The position numbers and the translations under genes were made by a program. Shown piece after piece: positions 32,893 to 41,026 of a stretch of 64,000 nucleotides of DNA; the stretch's first letter is position 1; every line of letters starts with the position of its first letter. The notes under the pieces are model-generated. The model had not been told where the DNA came from. It did not search any database and saw only the letters and a list, made by a program, of their open reading frames with translations. This stretch comes from Chlamydiales bacterium. GTDB taxonomy: Bacteria > Chlamydiota > Chlamydiia > Chlamydiales > Simkaniaceae. The stretch spans positions 205,417 to 269,416 of the forward strand of contig JACKPO010000002.1 in assembly GCA_024233515.1 (NCBI GenBank), written 5' to 3'.

Positions 32893-33748
32893 GAAGATTT
32901 AAGGTTGTTTCCAGAAAATCTTTCCCTTCGTAAGTTTGAAGAATCACCTTTCTTGCTTTTTTATACTTTTCCTTGAGACGTCTTGTTTCCATGGAATCTA
33001 CATCAGCAATAAATTGCGGGTACCCTAATTTTTCAGCGAGTGTTTTCCCTTGGAACTGCTTCAGGAGCTGCTTTTCAATTTCGTCTTCCCAAAGAGCTTC
33101 TGACATTGAGTATCCTTTACGGGAAGCGTAAAGCCATGCGTTATCCCGTCCATACCCCAAAATTGTTCCAATTAAGCCTTCGTGAGACCGAAGTTGCTCT
33201 TTGAGTAAAGGTTCTATTGTGACCCTCTTTAGGTCAATTCCCTTCCCAAATCTCTGAAAGTCTTCCTTGAACATTTCGTAGGTTTGATTCACCTTCTCTT
33301 GATTGGCCAGAACAATCACAACCCCATTATGAATCCAGGGGCTTTCTTCTTCCCACAAAGCAAAATGTTTCAGGTTAAAGTGGTGCGCATGTTTTTTCCA
33401 CGTTTTCCATCCCAGCCCCATCCGAATATTATGGGGCAGTAAAACAGAGTAATTGTTCATGACATCTGATGAAAAAGAGATTTTTCGATAGGCGCAGAGG
33501 GAAACAGGCTTATCCCCGAGAAGCGTGTAGCCATAATCATTATGGAGGATTGCATGCTTAAAGAAATACTCTAAGCGCTTCTTATCTCTTCGTGGCATCC
33601 TAACAACCATAGCTGTTCCGTCGTTTCTTGATACACTGAGCTTCACCGGAAGCAGATCAATAACGTTGAAACCCACCACTAGAGTTAACAAGCCCAACAA
33701 GAGAATTCTCGTAAATAATCTAATCAATCGGGCCGAGGAGTTCCGCAA
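32879..33748 (-). CDS. Hypothetical protein with N-terminal membrane anchor
   Basis: A 289-residue protein with one hydrophobic helix at residues about 12-34 preceded by arginines, so probably anchored in the inner membrane with the bulk outside. The remainder is basic and aromatic-rich, with no motif I can name. The frame begins at TTG 33748; no ATG precedes the helix, and the ribosome site is weak, so the start is uncertain. It sits between cysS and a second copy of the cysS 3' end, which suggests that it came in with a duplication or insertion event. Confidence 0.6.
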   Translation of the reverse strand: MRNSSARLIRLFTRILLLGLLTLVVGFNVIDLLPVKLSVSRNDGTAMVVRMPRRDKKRLEYFFKHAILHNDYGYTLLGDKPVSLCAYRKISFSSDVMNNYSVLLPHNIRMGLGWKTWKKHAHHFNLKHFALWEEESPWIHNGVVIVLANQEKVNQTYEMFKEDFQRFGKGIDLKRVTIEPLLKEQLRSHEGLIGTILGYGRDNAWLYASRKGYSMSEALWEDEIEKQLLKQFQGKTLAEKLGYPQFIADVDSMETRRLKEKYKKARKVILQTYEGKDFLETTLNLLTVF

Positions 33749-33915
33749 TATTCACAGACAGCGTTTGTCGCTTTATTTACCCTTTTATACTTATGAAAAA
33801 AGTAACGTCTTCTTCATGCCTTCTCCTTTGCTTGTAAAGCATGTTACATAAAACAGGTCCCATCATTTTCTTCCTAATCTTTTTTTTCAACATCTTTTCA
33901 ACATCTTTTATGTCT

Positions 33916-33983
33916 GACTTCATCTACACCCAAGGGTACCTCATCGAAGACAGCTCCACCGGCTCCCGCGTCAAAAAAACAAT
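33916..33983 (+). pseudogene. Diverged fragment of the cysS 3' end
   Basis: About 68 bases match the final 69 bases of cysS (32824-32892). They encode the same reading, Asp-Phe-Ile-x-x-Gln-Gly-x-Leu-Ile-Glu-Asp-Ser-x-Thr-Gly-Ser-Arg-Val-Lys-Lys, with a handful of substitutions. The upstream part of cysS is absent. Two tandem CAACATCTTTT units lie just before it (33889-33909). The rest of the 383-base gap (33749-34131) is AT-rich without genes. The fragment and the intact cysS end form a direct repeat about 1.09 kb apart around the 289-residue gene. Confidence 0.85.
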
Positions 33984-34071
33984 GAAACCATAAGCTATAC
34001 GTAATTAACCATATACATAAATTTCTAATTTATTTTACCTTGATTTTTTTAGAACAGGCAGCAAAAATAAC

Positions 34072-34105
34072 CCCTAATTTTATAGACTTAATCTCAAAAT
34101 AAGGG
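34072..34105. promoter_or_regulatory. Inverted repeat upstream of the split AAA ATPase
   Basis: CCCTAATTTT (34072-34081) and AAAATAAGGG (34096-34105) pair at 9 of 10 positions across a 14-base spacer, ending 26 bases before the ATG at 34132. Comparable dyads precede three other ATPases of this family here, so this is a candidate operator. Confidence 0.45.
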
Positions 34106-34833
34106 CATAATAAAGAGAAAACGGTGATGTAATGAAACGGGATCGCACAGCATTTCTCACTTCTTGGCTTAAATCCAAGGGACGTAAGCCTTTGGTGATT
34201 CGCGGGGCACGCCAAACAGGAAAGACTTGGCTTGTCCGTGATTTTGCTCGGTCTGCCAAGAAAGAACTGATTGAGCTGAATTTTGAGAAGAGGCCTCAAT
34301 ATGAGTCTCTTTTTACCTCTAATGATCCCCATGAGATCCTCTTAAATATTGAAGCCTCACTGGGAAAAAAAGTAGATCCTAAAAAAGGGTTGCTTTTCCT
34401 CGATGAAATTCAAATGGCTCCAAAGCTTTTAGGTAAACTAAGATGGTTTGCTGAGGAGATGCCGGAACTTCCTGTGATTGCGGCCGGTTCCCTCTTAGAT
34501 TTTGCGTTAGCAGATCATGAGTTTAGTATGCCTGTCGGCAGGATCAGTTATATGTACCTCGAGCCCCTTTCCTTCGAAGAGTTTTTGGAGGCTATTGGAA
34601 AAACTGAGCTCAAGAGCTTCTTAAGTCGCTATGAGTGGAACAAAAAAATTCCCGAAGCGATTCATCAAGAACTCATCAAAAAAATGAAGGAATATCTGAT
34701 CGTGGGGGGAATGCCAGCGGTGGTTTCCACTTGGGCAAACGAGAAGGACCTTGGCCTTGTGAATCAAGTCCAATTTGATTTATACCATTTATCAAAAATA
34801 AAGTTTAGTGTATGATCTTTGGTTTTCAACCCC

Positions 34834-35349
34834 ATGGAGAGTCAAATGAATACACCAGAAGACATACAATTAAAAAGTTCAGAAGTAGATTTTTTCTACC
34901 TTGCAAAGCGCGAACCTAATCCCAGAACACGCATACGACTCCTCGCTTTGGGCCATCTAAAAGCAGGCAAATCCAAGCAGGAAGTCACTGAAATGTTCCG
35001 GATTGTTCTCATTACATTGCGTCGATGGGTACTACGATTTGCTGCTAAAGGGGTGCCAGGGTTAAAGGAGCAGCCTGGTAAAGGCCGCAAAAGAAAGCTA
35101 GCTGAAGAACAAGAGGAAGCATTTCGGCAACAAGTAGAAAAACTGCAGACTCTTCGTGAGGGTGGAAGGGTTCGGGGACAAGATATTCAGGTTTTGCTTA
35201 AAGAAAAATTCTGTGTTGATCATGCGCTACCAAGTGTTTACCACGTACTTGAACGGTGTGGGCTCTCGTGGATTTCAGCACGATCAAAACATCCAAAATC
35301 TGATCCTTTGATTCAAGAAGACTTTAAAAAAAATTTCAAGAAAAAGTAG
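34834..35349 (+). CDS. IS630 transposase, N-terminal frame (OrfA)
   Basis: 171 residues from ATG 34834, containing the N-terminal helix-turn-helix DNA-binding part of IS630 transposases (Arg-Thr-Arg-Ile-Arg-Leu-Leu-Ala-Leu, then Thr-Leu-Arg-Arg-Trp-Val). A second winged-helix region follows (Pro-Ser-Val-Tyr-His-Val-Leu-Glu-Arg-Cys-Gly). It stops at 35349 just after a run of eight A (35326-35333). The A-AAA-AAT heptamer in the zero frame (35328-35334) is a good -1 slippage site, and slippage there leads directly into OrfB. An in-frame TTG at 34819 is an alternative start. Confidence 0.88.
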   Translation: MESQMNTPEDIQLKSSEVDFFYLAKREPNPRTRIRLLALGHLKAGKSKQEVTEMFRIVLITLRRWVLRFAAKGVPGLKEQPGKGRKRKLAEEQEEAFRQQVEKLQTLREGGRVRGQDIQVLLKEKFCVDHALPSVYHVLERCGLSWISARSKHPKSDPLIQEDFKKNFKKK

Positions 35350-35909
35350 CAGGAGTATTGCCAGAAGGCATTGCTTCTGAAAATGTTGAAATTTGGTTTC
35401 AAGACGAAGCAAGGGTTGGGCAAAGAGGGACGGTCACTCGGTTATGGGCAAGACGGGGTACTCGTCCCCGAGTGATCCGACAACAGCAGTTTGAGTATGC
35501 CTATATTTTTGGTGCTGTCTGTCCAAAAAAAGACCGAGCAGTAGGATTGGTTTTGCCAACAATTGGGATGGGATGTATGCAAAAACACTTAGAGGAGATT
35601 TCTAAGGAAATTGAGCCTGGTAATCATGCAGTTATTGTATTCGATCGAGCTGCTTGGCATACAACGAAAAAGCTGTGCATACCAAACAATATATCGCTAC
35701 TACCGTTGCCTGCAAGTTCTCCTGAGTTAAATCCGACTGAACAAGTATGGCAAGTGCTTAGAGATCGATATTTAGGAAACCGTTGTTTTGATTCCTATGA
35801 GCATATTTTGGGCAGTTGCTGCGATGCTTGGAATGCATTTACCTCACAAGTTGGAGCTGTGCGTCAACTGTGTTCAAGAGAGTGGGCTCAGACTAAACTT
35901 TATTTTTGA
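35334..35909 (+). CDS. IS630 transposase, catalytic frame (OrfB, -1 frame)
   Basis: Read from the slippage point, this frame supplies the DDE catalytic domain. The first Asp is in Trp-Phe-Gln-Asp-Glu-Ala-Arg, the second in Val-Phe-Asp-Arg-Ala-Ala-Trp-His, and Glu is in Ser-Pro-Glu-Leu-Asn-Pro-Thr-Glu-Gln-Val-Trp. Fusion with OrfA by -1 frameshifting would give a transposase of about 360 residues, normal for this group. The stop lies inside the right terminal repeat. An independent start near 35358 is possible but would lack the DNA-binding part. Confidence 0.88.
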   Translation, partial: FQEKVAGVLPEGIASENVEIWFQDEARVGQRGTVTRLWARRGTRPRVIRQQQFEYAYIFGAVCPKKDRAVGLVLPTIGMGCMQKHLEEISKEIEPGNHAVIVFDRAAWHTTKKLCIPNNISLLPLPASSPELNPTEQVWQVLRDRYLGNRCFDSYEHILGSCCDAWNAFTSQVGAVRQLCSREWAQTKLYF

Positions 35910-36637
35910 TAAATGGTATTAATCTCCACTTATCGCGATGACTTTGGAAAGTATCGTGGAAGACTCTCCGTTGATCGTTTAGAAGAGGTGATGACCTCTG
36001 TTCCTCATCAATTAGGGCGGAAATTTGTCTACAAAACGGTGAATGCAGACGTTAACAGTCCTTCGCTCAAACAAGCTTTATCTCTTCTGACAAAAGCACG
36101 GGTTTGCCATCAAGTGTTAGCAACCGCAGGAAATAGTCTTCCCCTTGCTGCAGAAGAAAAAGACAAGTTTTTCAAAGTTATCTTTCTCGACTGTGGTTTG
36201 TGCGGAGCCTCTTTAGGACTGACCCTTCACCAAGTCAACTCTATCCAAGATATTTCAATCATTAACAATGGTGGGATGGCCGAGCAACTTGCAGGGCAAC
36301 TCCTTCGAACTCTTTCCCCTCCTTATCTTTCTCCTTCTCTGCATTATTGGATGCGTGAGGCAAGGGGAAGTTCTGCAGAGATTGATTATTTGATTCAGCA
36401 TGAAAATCAAGTAGTTCCTGTCGAAATTAAGGCGGGAAAGACGGGGAAACTCAGATCCCTTCATCTCTTTATGGAAAGTAAAAAGAGGTCGTTTGCGATT
36501 CGTATTAACTCAGACTATCCCTGTAAGGGTCAAGTTAAATTAAGTAGAGGGCAATACGAACTTTTCTCCATTCCATTTTACCTGATCGGTCAACTTCCTC
36601 GCTTAATCACGAGCTGAATGTTGTCTACGATATGTTC

Positions 36638-37260
36638 AACCCCGGAGTGCTACTTATTTTTCTCTTTAGCGCTGCATAAATAGGTGAGATTTTTTGCACG
36701 CGAAGCGCATGGGCAGCTCCTTAGAGCTGGTCAAGCTTCGATGAAAAAAAGATTGCCTATTTATGTGGATGATAAAGGGAACATCGCGTTCAATGGCTTC
36801 TTTTATTTTCTAGGAGAACCGATGGAAGAAGAAGTCAAAAAAGTTAATCGTTGACAGCTTTCCTGTTGCAGCGTGCCAAAATAACAAAATTTTCCGATGT
36901 AAGCTTTTCACAGGGAAGGCTTTTCATGGATATACAGCATCCAAAAAAAGCTATTTTTTTGGAATCAAGGTTCACATGATCGTAACCTCTGACGGGATTC
37001 CGATTCAGTTTCTATTTACCCCAGGAAGTGCTGCAGACATCTCTACGTTTAGGCTCAAGGTGCTATTTTTCATTCTTGCGGTAACAATAAGGTATACACT
37101 AAAGAAGCTTTTGCCATAGCGCCGCATAAGGCTTCTAGAATCAACGCATCTACTTCGCTTCGCCCGAACGCTCACGGTGAACCACCTTAGCTCGGCGCTC
37201 ATCTTGTATCTACGTCAATTCTATTTGCCTCTGCAGCGAAATAAGTGGCACTCCGGGGTT
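36638..37260. mobile_element. IS982-family remnant 1
   Basis: A 623-bp segment with terminal inverted repeats AACCCCGGAGTGCTACTTAT at the left and the matching AAATAAGTGGCACTCCGGGG TT end at the right. It holds a decayed transposase fragment (36850-37119). To the right is a palindromic stretch (AATTGACGTAGAT type arms) containing the TCTACTTCGCTTCGCCC sequence that is repeated in remnant 2. No target duplication is visible. The right end provides the stop region of the ATPase gene that ends at 37260. Confidence 0.8.
36850..37119 (+). pseudogene. IS982-type transposase fragment
   Basis: A 90-codon open stretch without a start codon. It reads Val-Asp-Ser-Phe-Pro-Val, then Lys-Leu-Phe-Thr-Gly-Lys-Ala-Phe-His-Gly-Tyr-Thr-Ala-Ser-Lys-Lys and Gly-Ile-Lys-Val-His-Met-Ile-Val-Thr. 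The end is Phe-Thr-Pro-Gly-Ser-Ala-Ala-Asp, which is the core of an IS982-family DDE transposase. Both the N-terminal part and the C-terminal part with the last catalytic residue are missing, so it cannot be active. Confidence 0.85.
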
Positions 37261-38390
37261 CAACTGATAAAGGAGAGGTAATTCTCTTGGTTAATACACT
37301 CGAAATTGGATTTGGGATAGGTTTTCGTCCAAAGCTTTGGAGCAGGGACGATTGCATTTCCTGATTTAAACTCATAGCCGAAGAGGTTCCCCTCGCGCTC
37401 TTCAATCCAGTCGATTTCCTTTTGATCGTACGTTCGCCAGAAATAGTTGTTACTCCAGAGGCGGGTGTATTCTTGCTTTTTAAGTCGTTCCATGACGAGG
37501 TAGTTTTCCCAAAGCAGTCCCAAGTCGTCTCGTCTAGAAAGAGGGTTAAAGTTATTGATCAGAGCGTTCCGTATTCCGTTATCACAAAAATAGTATTTTG
37601 AGGTTTTTGTGACTTCGTTGCGCAGGTTACGACTAAAACCCCGAATATTGACAATCACAAAGACCTGTTCAAGAAGATCAAGGTATCTTTCGATCGTTTT
37701 TTTGTTCATTCCCAATTTTGTTGCTAGCTCACTGTGAGAAACCTCCTTGCCGATTTGAAACGCTAAGAGGATGAGAAGATCGATAAGCTTTTTGGATTTT
37801 GTGATTCCCTCGTAAGCTAAGATATCCTTTAGAAGATAAGAAGAAACAAGCTCATGGAGATATTCCCGATTAAGGTCATCTCCTTTCATTGTAACAATTT
37901 CAGGGTAGCTTCCATAGATCAGACGAGAGTCTAAATGAGCTTTTGTTTTATCGAGGGTTTCGATTTGATTCAGCTCAATTTGGGAAAGGGGATACATCTT
38001 TAATGTGTATTTCCGTCCTGTTAAGGGTTCTCCAACTTGTTTTGTAAGGTCAAATGTGGAAGAGCCTGTTGCAATCACGCGGACATGGGGGAGATGGTCA
38101 ACAATGAGCTTTAAATTTTGTCCGATATTAGGAACATGTTGAGCTTCATCGATAATGAGAAGATCATAATCCCCAATAAAGGCTTCCAGTTGATCTATAG
38201 AGGAGCTTGAGAGTTCTTTTTGGGTGAAGATGTCCTCTCCGGATACCAAAAGAGCTCGCTTCTCATTTTCAAGAAATCTCTTGATAAGAGTTGTTTTACC
38301 CACTCTTCGAGCTCCATAGATCACAACGACTTTTCCAGGAGCTAGGATTGATTTAAGCCTTTCTAATTGATTCTGAGGGATATATGTCAT
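37260..38390 (-). CDS. AAA_14/DUF4143 ATPase with nuclease-like C terminus (copy 3)
   Basis: A 376-residue protein of the same family as the gene at 20154-21293. Walker A is Gly-Ala-Arg-Arg-Val-Gly-Lys-Thr-Thr (about residues 27-35), Walker B is Leu-Leu-Ile-Ile-Asp-Glu-Ala-Gln and the sensor is Ala-Thr-Gly-Ser-Ser. A winged-helix region follows, then Tyr-Phe-Cys-Asp-Asn-Gly-Ile. The C-terminal motif Lys-Glu-Ile-Asp-Trp-x11-Glu-Phe-Lys is a variant of the PD-(D/E)XK-like pattern. I prefer ATG 38390 over TTG 38402. The stop codon coincides with the end of the IS982 remnant, so the last residue or two may be altered. A triple-arm inverted repeat lies upstream. Confidence 0.85.
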   Translation of the reverse strand: MTYIPQNQLERLKSILAPGKVVVIYGARRVGKTTLIKRFLENEKRALLVSGEDIFTQKELSSSSIDQLEAFIGDYDLLIIDEAQHVPNIGQNLKLIVDHLPHVRVIATGSSTFDLTKQVGEPLTGRKYTLKMYPLSQIELNQIETLDKTKAHLDSRLIYGSYPEIVTMKGDDLNREYLHELVSSYLLKDILAYEGITKSKKLIDLLILLAFQIGKEVSHSELATKLGMNKKTIERYLDLLEQVFVIVNIRGFSRNLRNEVTKTSKYYFCDNGIRNALINNFNPLSRRDDLGLLWENYLVMERLKKQEYTRLWSNNYFWRTYDQKEIDWIEEREGNLFGYEFKSGNAIVPAPKLWTKTYPKSNFECINQENYLSFIS

Positions 38391-38426
38391 ATTACTACCC
38401 AAATTCTTATAAATTCAGTATAGCAG

Positions 38427-38471
38427 AATGCCCATATTTTGCCAAATACGGGCATTACGCTGCCCGTATTT
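38427..38471. promoter_or_regulatory. Three alternating TGCCCGTATTT arms between lysS and the ATPase
   Basis: Arm 1 is TGCCCATATTT (38429-38439), arm 2 is AAATACGGGCA (38444-38454, inverted) and arm 3 is TGCCCGTATTT (38461-38471). Arms 1 and 2 form a 30-bp dyad (38427-38456) with one mismatch in 13 pairs; arms 2 and 3 form a perfect 11-bp stem with a 6-base loop. Arm 2 can pair with either, giving mutually exclusive folds. Located 37 bases before the ATPase start and immediately after lysS, this may be an operator for the ATPase and may also end lysS transcription, although no T run follows. Confidence 0.6.
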
Positions 38472-38473
38472 AA

Positions 38474-40057
38474 TTATTCTTCGGGGCGCATCATCGGGAA
38501 GTAGACAACGTCGCGAATGGAGAAGGCGTCGGTGAAGAGCATCGTGAGGCGATCGATTCCAATGCCTAGCCCGCCTGTGGGAGGCATCCCTTGGCAGATC
38601 GCTTCGATAAACTCTTCATCCATCGGATTGGCTTCATCGTCGCCCCCTTCGCGCATTTTGTTTTGCTGCTCTAGGAGTTGCCGCTGAAGCTCAGGGTCGT
38701 TGAGTTCCGAGTAGGCGTTGCAAAACTCGTAGCCGAGGATAAAGGTTTCGAACCGCTCGACAAACTTCTCTTCGCGAAGTTTAGGATCGCGATGGAGTTT
38801 GCAGAGGGGAGTCGTCTCGATCGGATGATCGATGATGTGGTGGGGTTGAATGAGTGAGGCTTCCGCAAACTCTTCAAAAAGATATGCTATGAGCTTTCCA
38901 CGAGGAGCTGTTTTCAGTTTGTCGGGATCGATTTTCCCTTTCAGTTTTTCTCGCATGGCATCGTCTGAGAGTTTGTCGGGATCGATTTTGCCATATTCCC
39001 GGATCGCATCTTTCATCGAGAGGCGCTTCCAGGGAGTTTTCAAATCGATCAGATGTTCGTTTCCTTGTTTGTCCTTACGCATCCCAATTTCAGTTGAACC
39101 ATAGAGCTCTTTTGCTAAGTGTGCAAAGAGATTTTCGGTAAAGGTCATCACGTCGTTGTAGTCCCAGAAAGCGGCATACGATTCAAGCATCGTGAACTCA
39201 GGATTATGGGTCCGATCAAGCCCTTCGTTGCGGAAGACCTTTCCAATTTCAAAAACACGGGTCAAACCTCCCACAATGAGTTTTTTGAGGGAAATTTCGA
39301 TTGCAATTCGAAGGTACATCGTTTGGTGGAGAGCATTGAGTTCGGTAATGAAGGGGCTTGCTTCAGCTCCACCGTAGATGTTTTGTAGTACTGGCGTTTC
39401 CACTTCCATAAAGTCTGCTGCTTCGAAATACTTTCGGATCTTGGAGACGAGGAAGCTGCGTGTTTTGAGTCTTTCGACTGATTCGGGATTGGTGATGAGA
39501 TCAAGCCACCGCTTTCGGTAGCGGGTTCCTTTGTCGGTCAAACCACTGTGTTTATCAGGGAGGGGAAGAAGTGTTTTACAAAGAAGGGTTACTTCCTTTG
39601 CAAAAATGGTGAGTTCTCCCTTTTGTGTCCTGAAAAGGTGTCCTTCCACCCCGACGATATCGCCTAGATCGATCTTCTTTTCGATAAATTTGATCGGGCG
39701 GACTTCTGCTTCTTCGGAGAGCCCTCTGACCTTCGTGAGGTCTCGGTTGAACATGATCTGAATACGTCCTGTCTCATCCTGGATGTGACTAAAAGCGTTT
39801 TTCCCCATCGCGCGGAAAAGGACCAAACGCCCAGCAATCCGAACGAGGTCGGTCTTTCCCTCTCCTGCCTCTTCACTTCCCCCAATCGCAGATCCTTCAA
39901 ATTTATCATGCAAAGCGCGCATCTGGTGTGTCGGTTCATATTTATGGGGGTAGGGCTCGACCCCAAGCTCCCGGATCTCCTTCAGCTTTGCGCTTCGGTT
40001 CTGGAATTCTTCGTAGCCATGATACTCAGGGGCCTGGATCTCTTTCACTTCGGTCAT
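38474..40057 (-). CDS. lysS: Lysine--tRNA ligase, class II
   Basis: Charges tRNA-Lys with lysine. The 527-residue protein has the N-terminal OB-fold anticodon-binding domain (about residues 60-190). The class II catalytic core includes motif 2 Phe-Arg-Asn-Glu-Gly-Leu-Asp-Arg-Thr-His-Asn-Pro-Glu-Phe-Thr and motif 3 Gly-Leu-Gly-Ile-Gly-Ile-Asp-Arg-Leu. An insertion of about 20 residues near Glu-Tyr-Gly-Lys-Ile-Asp-Pro-Asp-Lys contains a small internal repeat of Ile-Asp-Pro-Asp-Lys-Leu. A GGAG site precedes ATG 40057. In Chlamydia cysS and lysS are neighbours; here 5.6 kb of accessory DNA separates them. Confidence 0.97.
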   Translation of the reverse strand: MTEVKEIQAPEYHGYEEFQNRSAKLKEIRELGVEPYPHKYEPTHQMRALHDKFEGSAIGGSEEAGEGKTDLVRIAGRLVLFRAMGKNAFSHIQDETGRIQIMFNRDLTKVRGLSEEAEVRPIKFIEKKIDLGDIVGVEGHLFRTQKGELTIFAKEVTLLCKTLLPLPDKHSGLTDKGTRYRKRWLDLITNPESVERLKTRSFLVSKIRKYFEAADFMEVETPVLQNIYGGAEASPFITELNALHQTMYLRIAIEISLKKLIVGGLTRVFEIGKVFRNEGLDRTHNPEFTMLESYAAFWDYNDVMTFTENLFAHLAKELYGSTEIGMRKDKQGNEHLIDLKTPWKRLSMKDAIREYGKIDPDKLSDDAMREKLKGKIDPDKLKTAPRGKLIAYLFEEFAEASLIQPHHIIDHPIETTPLCKLHRDPKLREEKFVERFETFILGYEFCNAYSELNDPELQRQLLEQQNKMREGGDDEANPMDEEFIEAICQGMPPTGGLGIGIDRLTMLFTDAFSIRDVVYFPMMRPEE

Positions 40058-40173
40058 TAGGGGTCTCCAATGGTTAATCCCCTATCATATCGCAAAGGAG
40101 AAATAATGAAAATGGTAGAGCCTAATCTGATGGACCCCTTCTCTTACGAAGGGGTCGGATGAATCCAAGAAGG

Positions 40174-40338
40174 TATACCTAACATGATTCAAAAGTTGGT
40201 TTTTGGCTGCGTTGGCTTCGCAGCAAATTTCTTGCCTTCACCCTCCGCCTTGTGCTCGCACAATGGTCGCTCGCTCCAGGCAAAAAATCTGCGCGGCCGC
40301 CTTGCCAAATTCCCAACTTTTAAATCATGTTAGGTATA
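40174..40338. repeat. Palindromic repeat family, copy C
   Basis: A 165-bp copy in the same orientation as copy B, with ends TATACCTAACATGATTCAAA and the complement, differing from copy B at scattered positions and by small indels in the loop-side region. It occupies the gap between the lysS start and the F-box gene, ending 8 bases before that gene's stop. The remaining bases of the gap (40058-40173) hold no gene. Confidence 0.9.
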
Positions 40339-40345
40339 GTTGTCT

Positions 40346-40864
40346 TTATCGATTTTTTACGACTGCCGCCATCTGGAGTAAAGCTCCCACTTTTTGGATT
40401 GGTTCGGAAATCATTTGAACGACTTTTTTCCCTTCAAAGATATTTTGACGTGCCACATCTACAGCAATTGCGACATATTCAGGATCTCTATCGAGTGGAT
40501 CGTCTAAAGCGGCTGCTTTATTTAGTCTAGCCTCCAGGGGCTCTACATCCTTATGGATCAGTGGAGTTGGGCTTCCAGATTTTTCTCTTTCGGAATGGAT
40601 TTTTCTTAATGCAAAAGATTGCTCAGTAGGTGATAGAATGTTTTTTGCTTCTTTCTCTGCATCATTATAAAGATCGTTCAGAGATTTTTTTTGCAGTAAT
40701 TTTGTTTCTGAAACGACTCCGTTTAATTCGTGGTTCACAGCCGAACAAGCTGCGCTATCTGCTGACGGTACCCAAGATAGGATATGCTCTAAATTGTCGG
40801 GACCTAAATCATCCCAAGTTGCAGGTATTTCTCCAATACCAATTGTTCTATTGATAGTAGCCAT
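40346..40864 (-). CDS. F-box domain protein
   Basis: A 172-residue protein whose N-terminal region (residues about 12-55) matches an F-box: Trp-Asp-Asp-Leu-Gly-Pro-Asp-Asn-Leu-Glu-His-Ile-Leu-Ser-Trp-Val-Pro, then Asp-Ser-Ala-Ala-Cys-Ser-Ala-Val-Asn. F-box domains bind Skp1 and bring targets to SCF ubiquitin ligases in eukaryotes. Amoeba-associated chlamydiae encode such proteins as presumed effectors. The rest is charged and helical with no leucine-rich repeats or other target-binding domain. ATG 40864 has a GGGGGA ribosome site just upstream; an ATG 12 bases earlier (40876) is also open. Domain call by eye; host use is inferred. Confidence 0.65.
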   Translation of the reverse strand: MATINRTIGIGEIPATWDDLGPDNLEHILSWVPSADSAACSAVNHELNGVVSETKLLQKKSLNDLYNDAEKEAKNILSPTEQSFALRKIHSEREKSGSPTPLIHKDVEPLEARLNKAAALDDPLDRDPEYVAIAVDVARQNIFEGKKVVQMISEPIQKVGALLQMAAVVKNR

Positions 40865-41026
40865 TGTTTCCCCCATTTTGTTTGAAAACTTTTGTTTTAC
40901 AATAGATATTATAACAAATTTTTTAATTTTATTAAATATTAAAAATTAACAAGTTGAGGTTAAGTTAGTTAGAAATGGAATATCAAATTACTAGATTATA
41001 AGTAGCTTATATTAAGGAACTTCAGG

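Larger units (their letters stand above)
34783..35918 (+). mobile_element. IS630-family insertion sequence, complete
   Basis: A 1136-bp element with perfect terminal inverted repeats of about 27 bp (TACCATTTATCAAAAATAAA... and its complement at 35892-35918). It is flanked by TTA on both sides; the classic IS630 TA duplication is contained in this. It encodes a two-frame DDE transposase on the plus strand. It has split an AAA ATPase gene whose frame is otherwise intact. Intact ends and reading frames suggest that it is recent and may still be mobile. Confidence 0.92.
34132..36617 (+). pseudogene. AAA_14/DUF4143 ATPase split by an IS630 insertion (copy 2)
   Basis: The 5' part (34132-34782) encodes the AAA domain with Gly-Ala-Arg-Gln-Thr-Gly-Lys-Thr (Walker A, residues 24-31) and Leu-Leu-Phe-Leu-Asp-Glu-Ile-Gln (Walker B). 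It runs on to Tyr-Leu-Ile-Val-Gly-Gly-Met-Pro-Ala-Val. The 3' part (from about 35922) resumes with Ile-Ser-Thr-Tyr-Arg-Asp-Asp-Phe-x-Lys-Tyr and carries Ala-Glu-Ile-Asp-x10-Val-Glu-Ile-Lys, the nuclease-like motif. Removing 34783-35918 plus one TTA copy joins the halves in frame without loss, so the gene was intact until a recent insertion. As it stands, neither half contains all functional parts. Confidence 0.9.

Noticed and set aside
36834..37260. Active IS982 transposon
   Set aside because: Both remnants lack the N- and C-terminal transposase parts; only ends and a 90-codon core survive.
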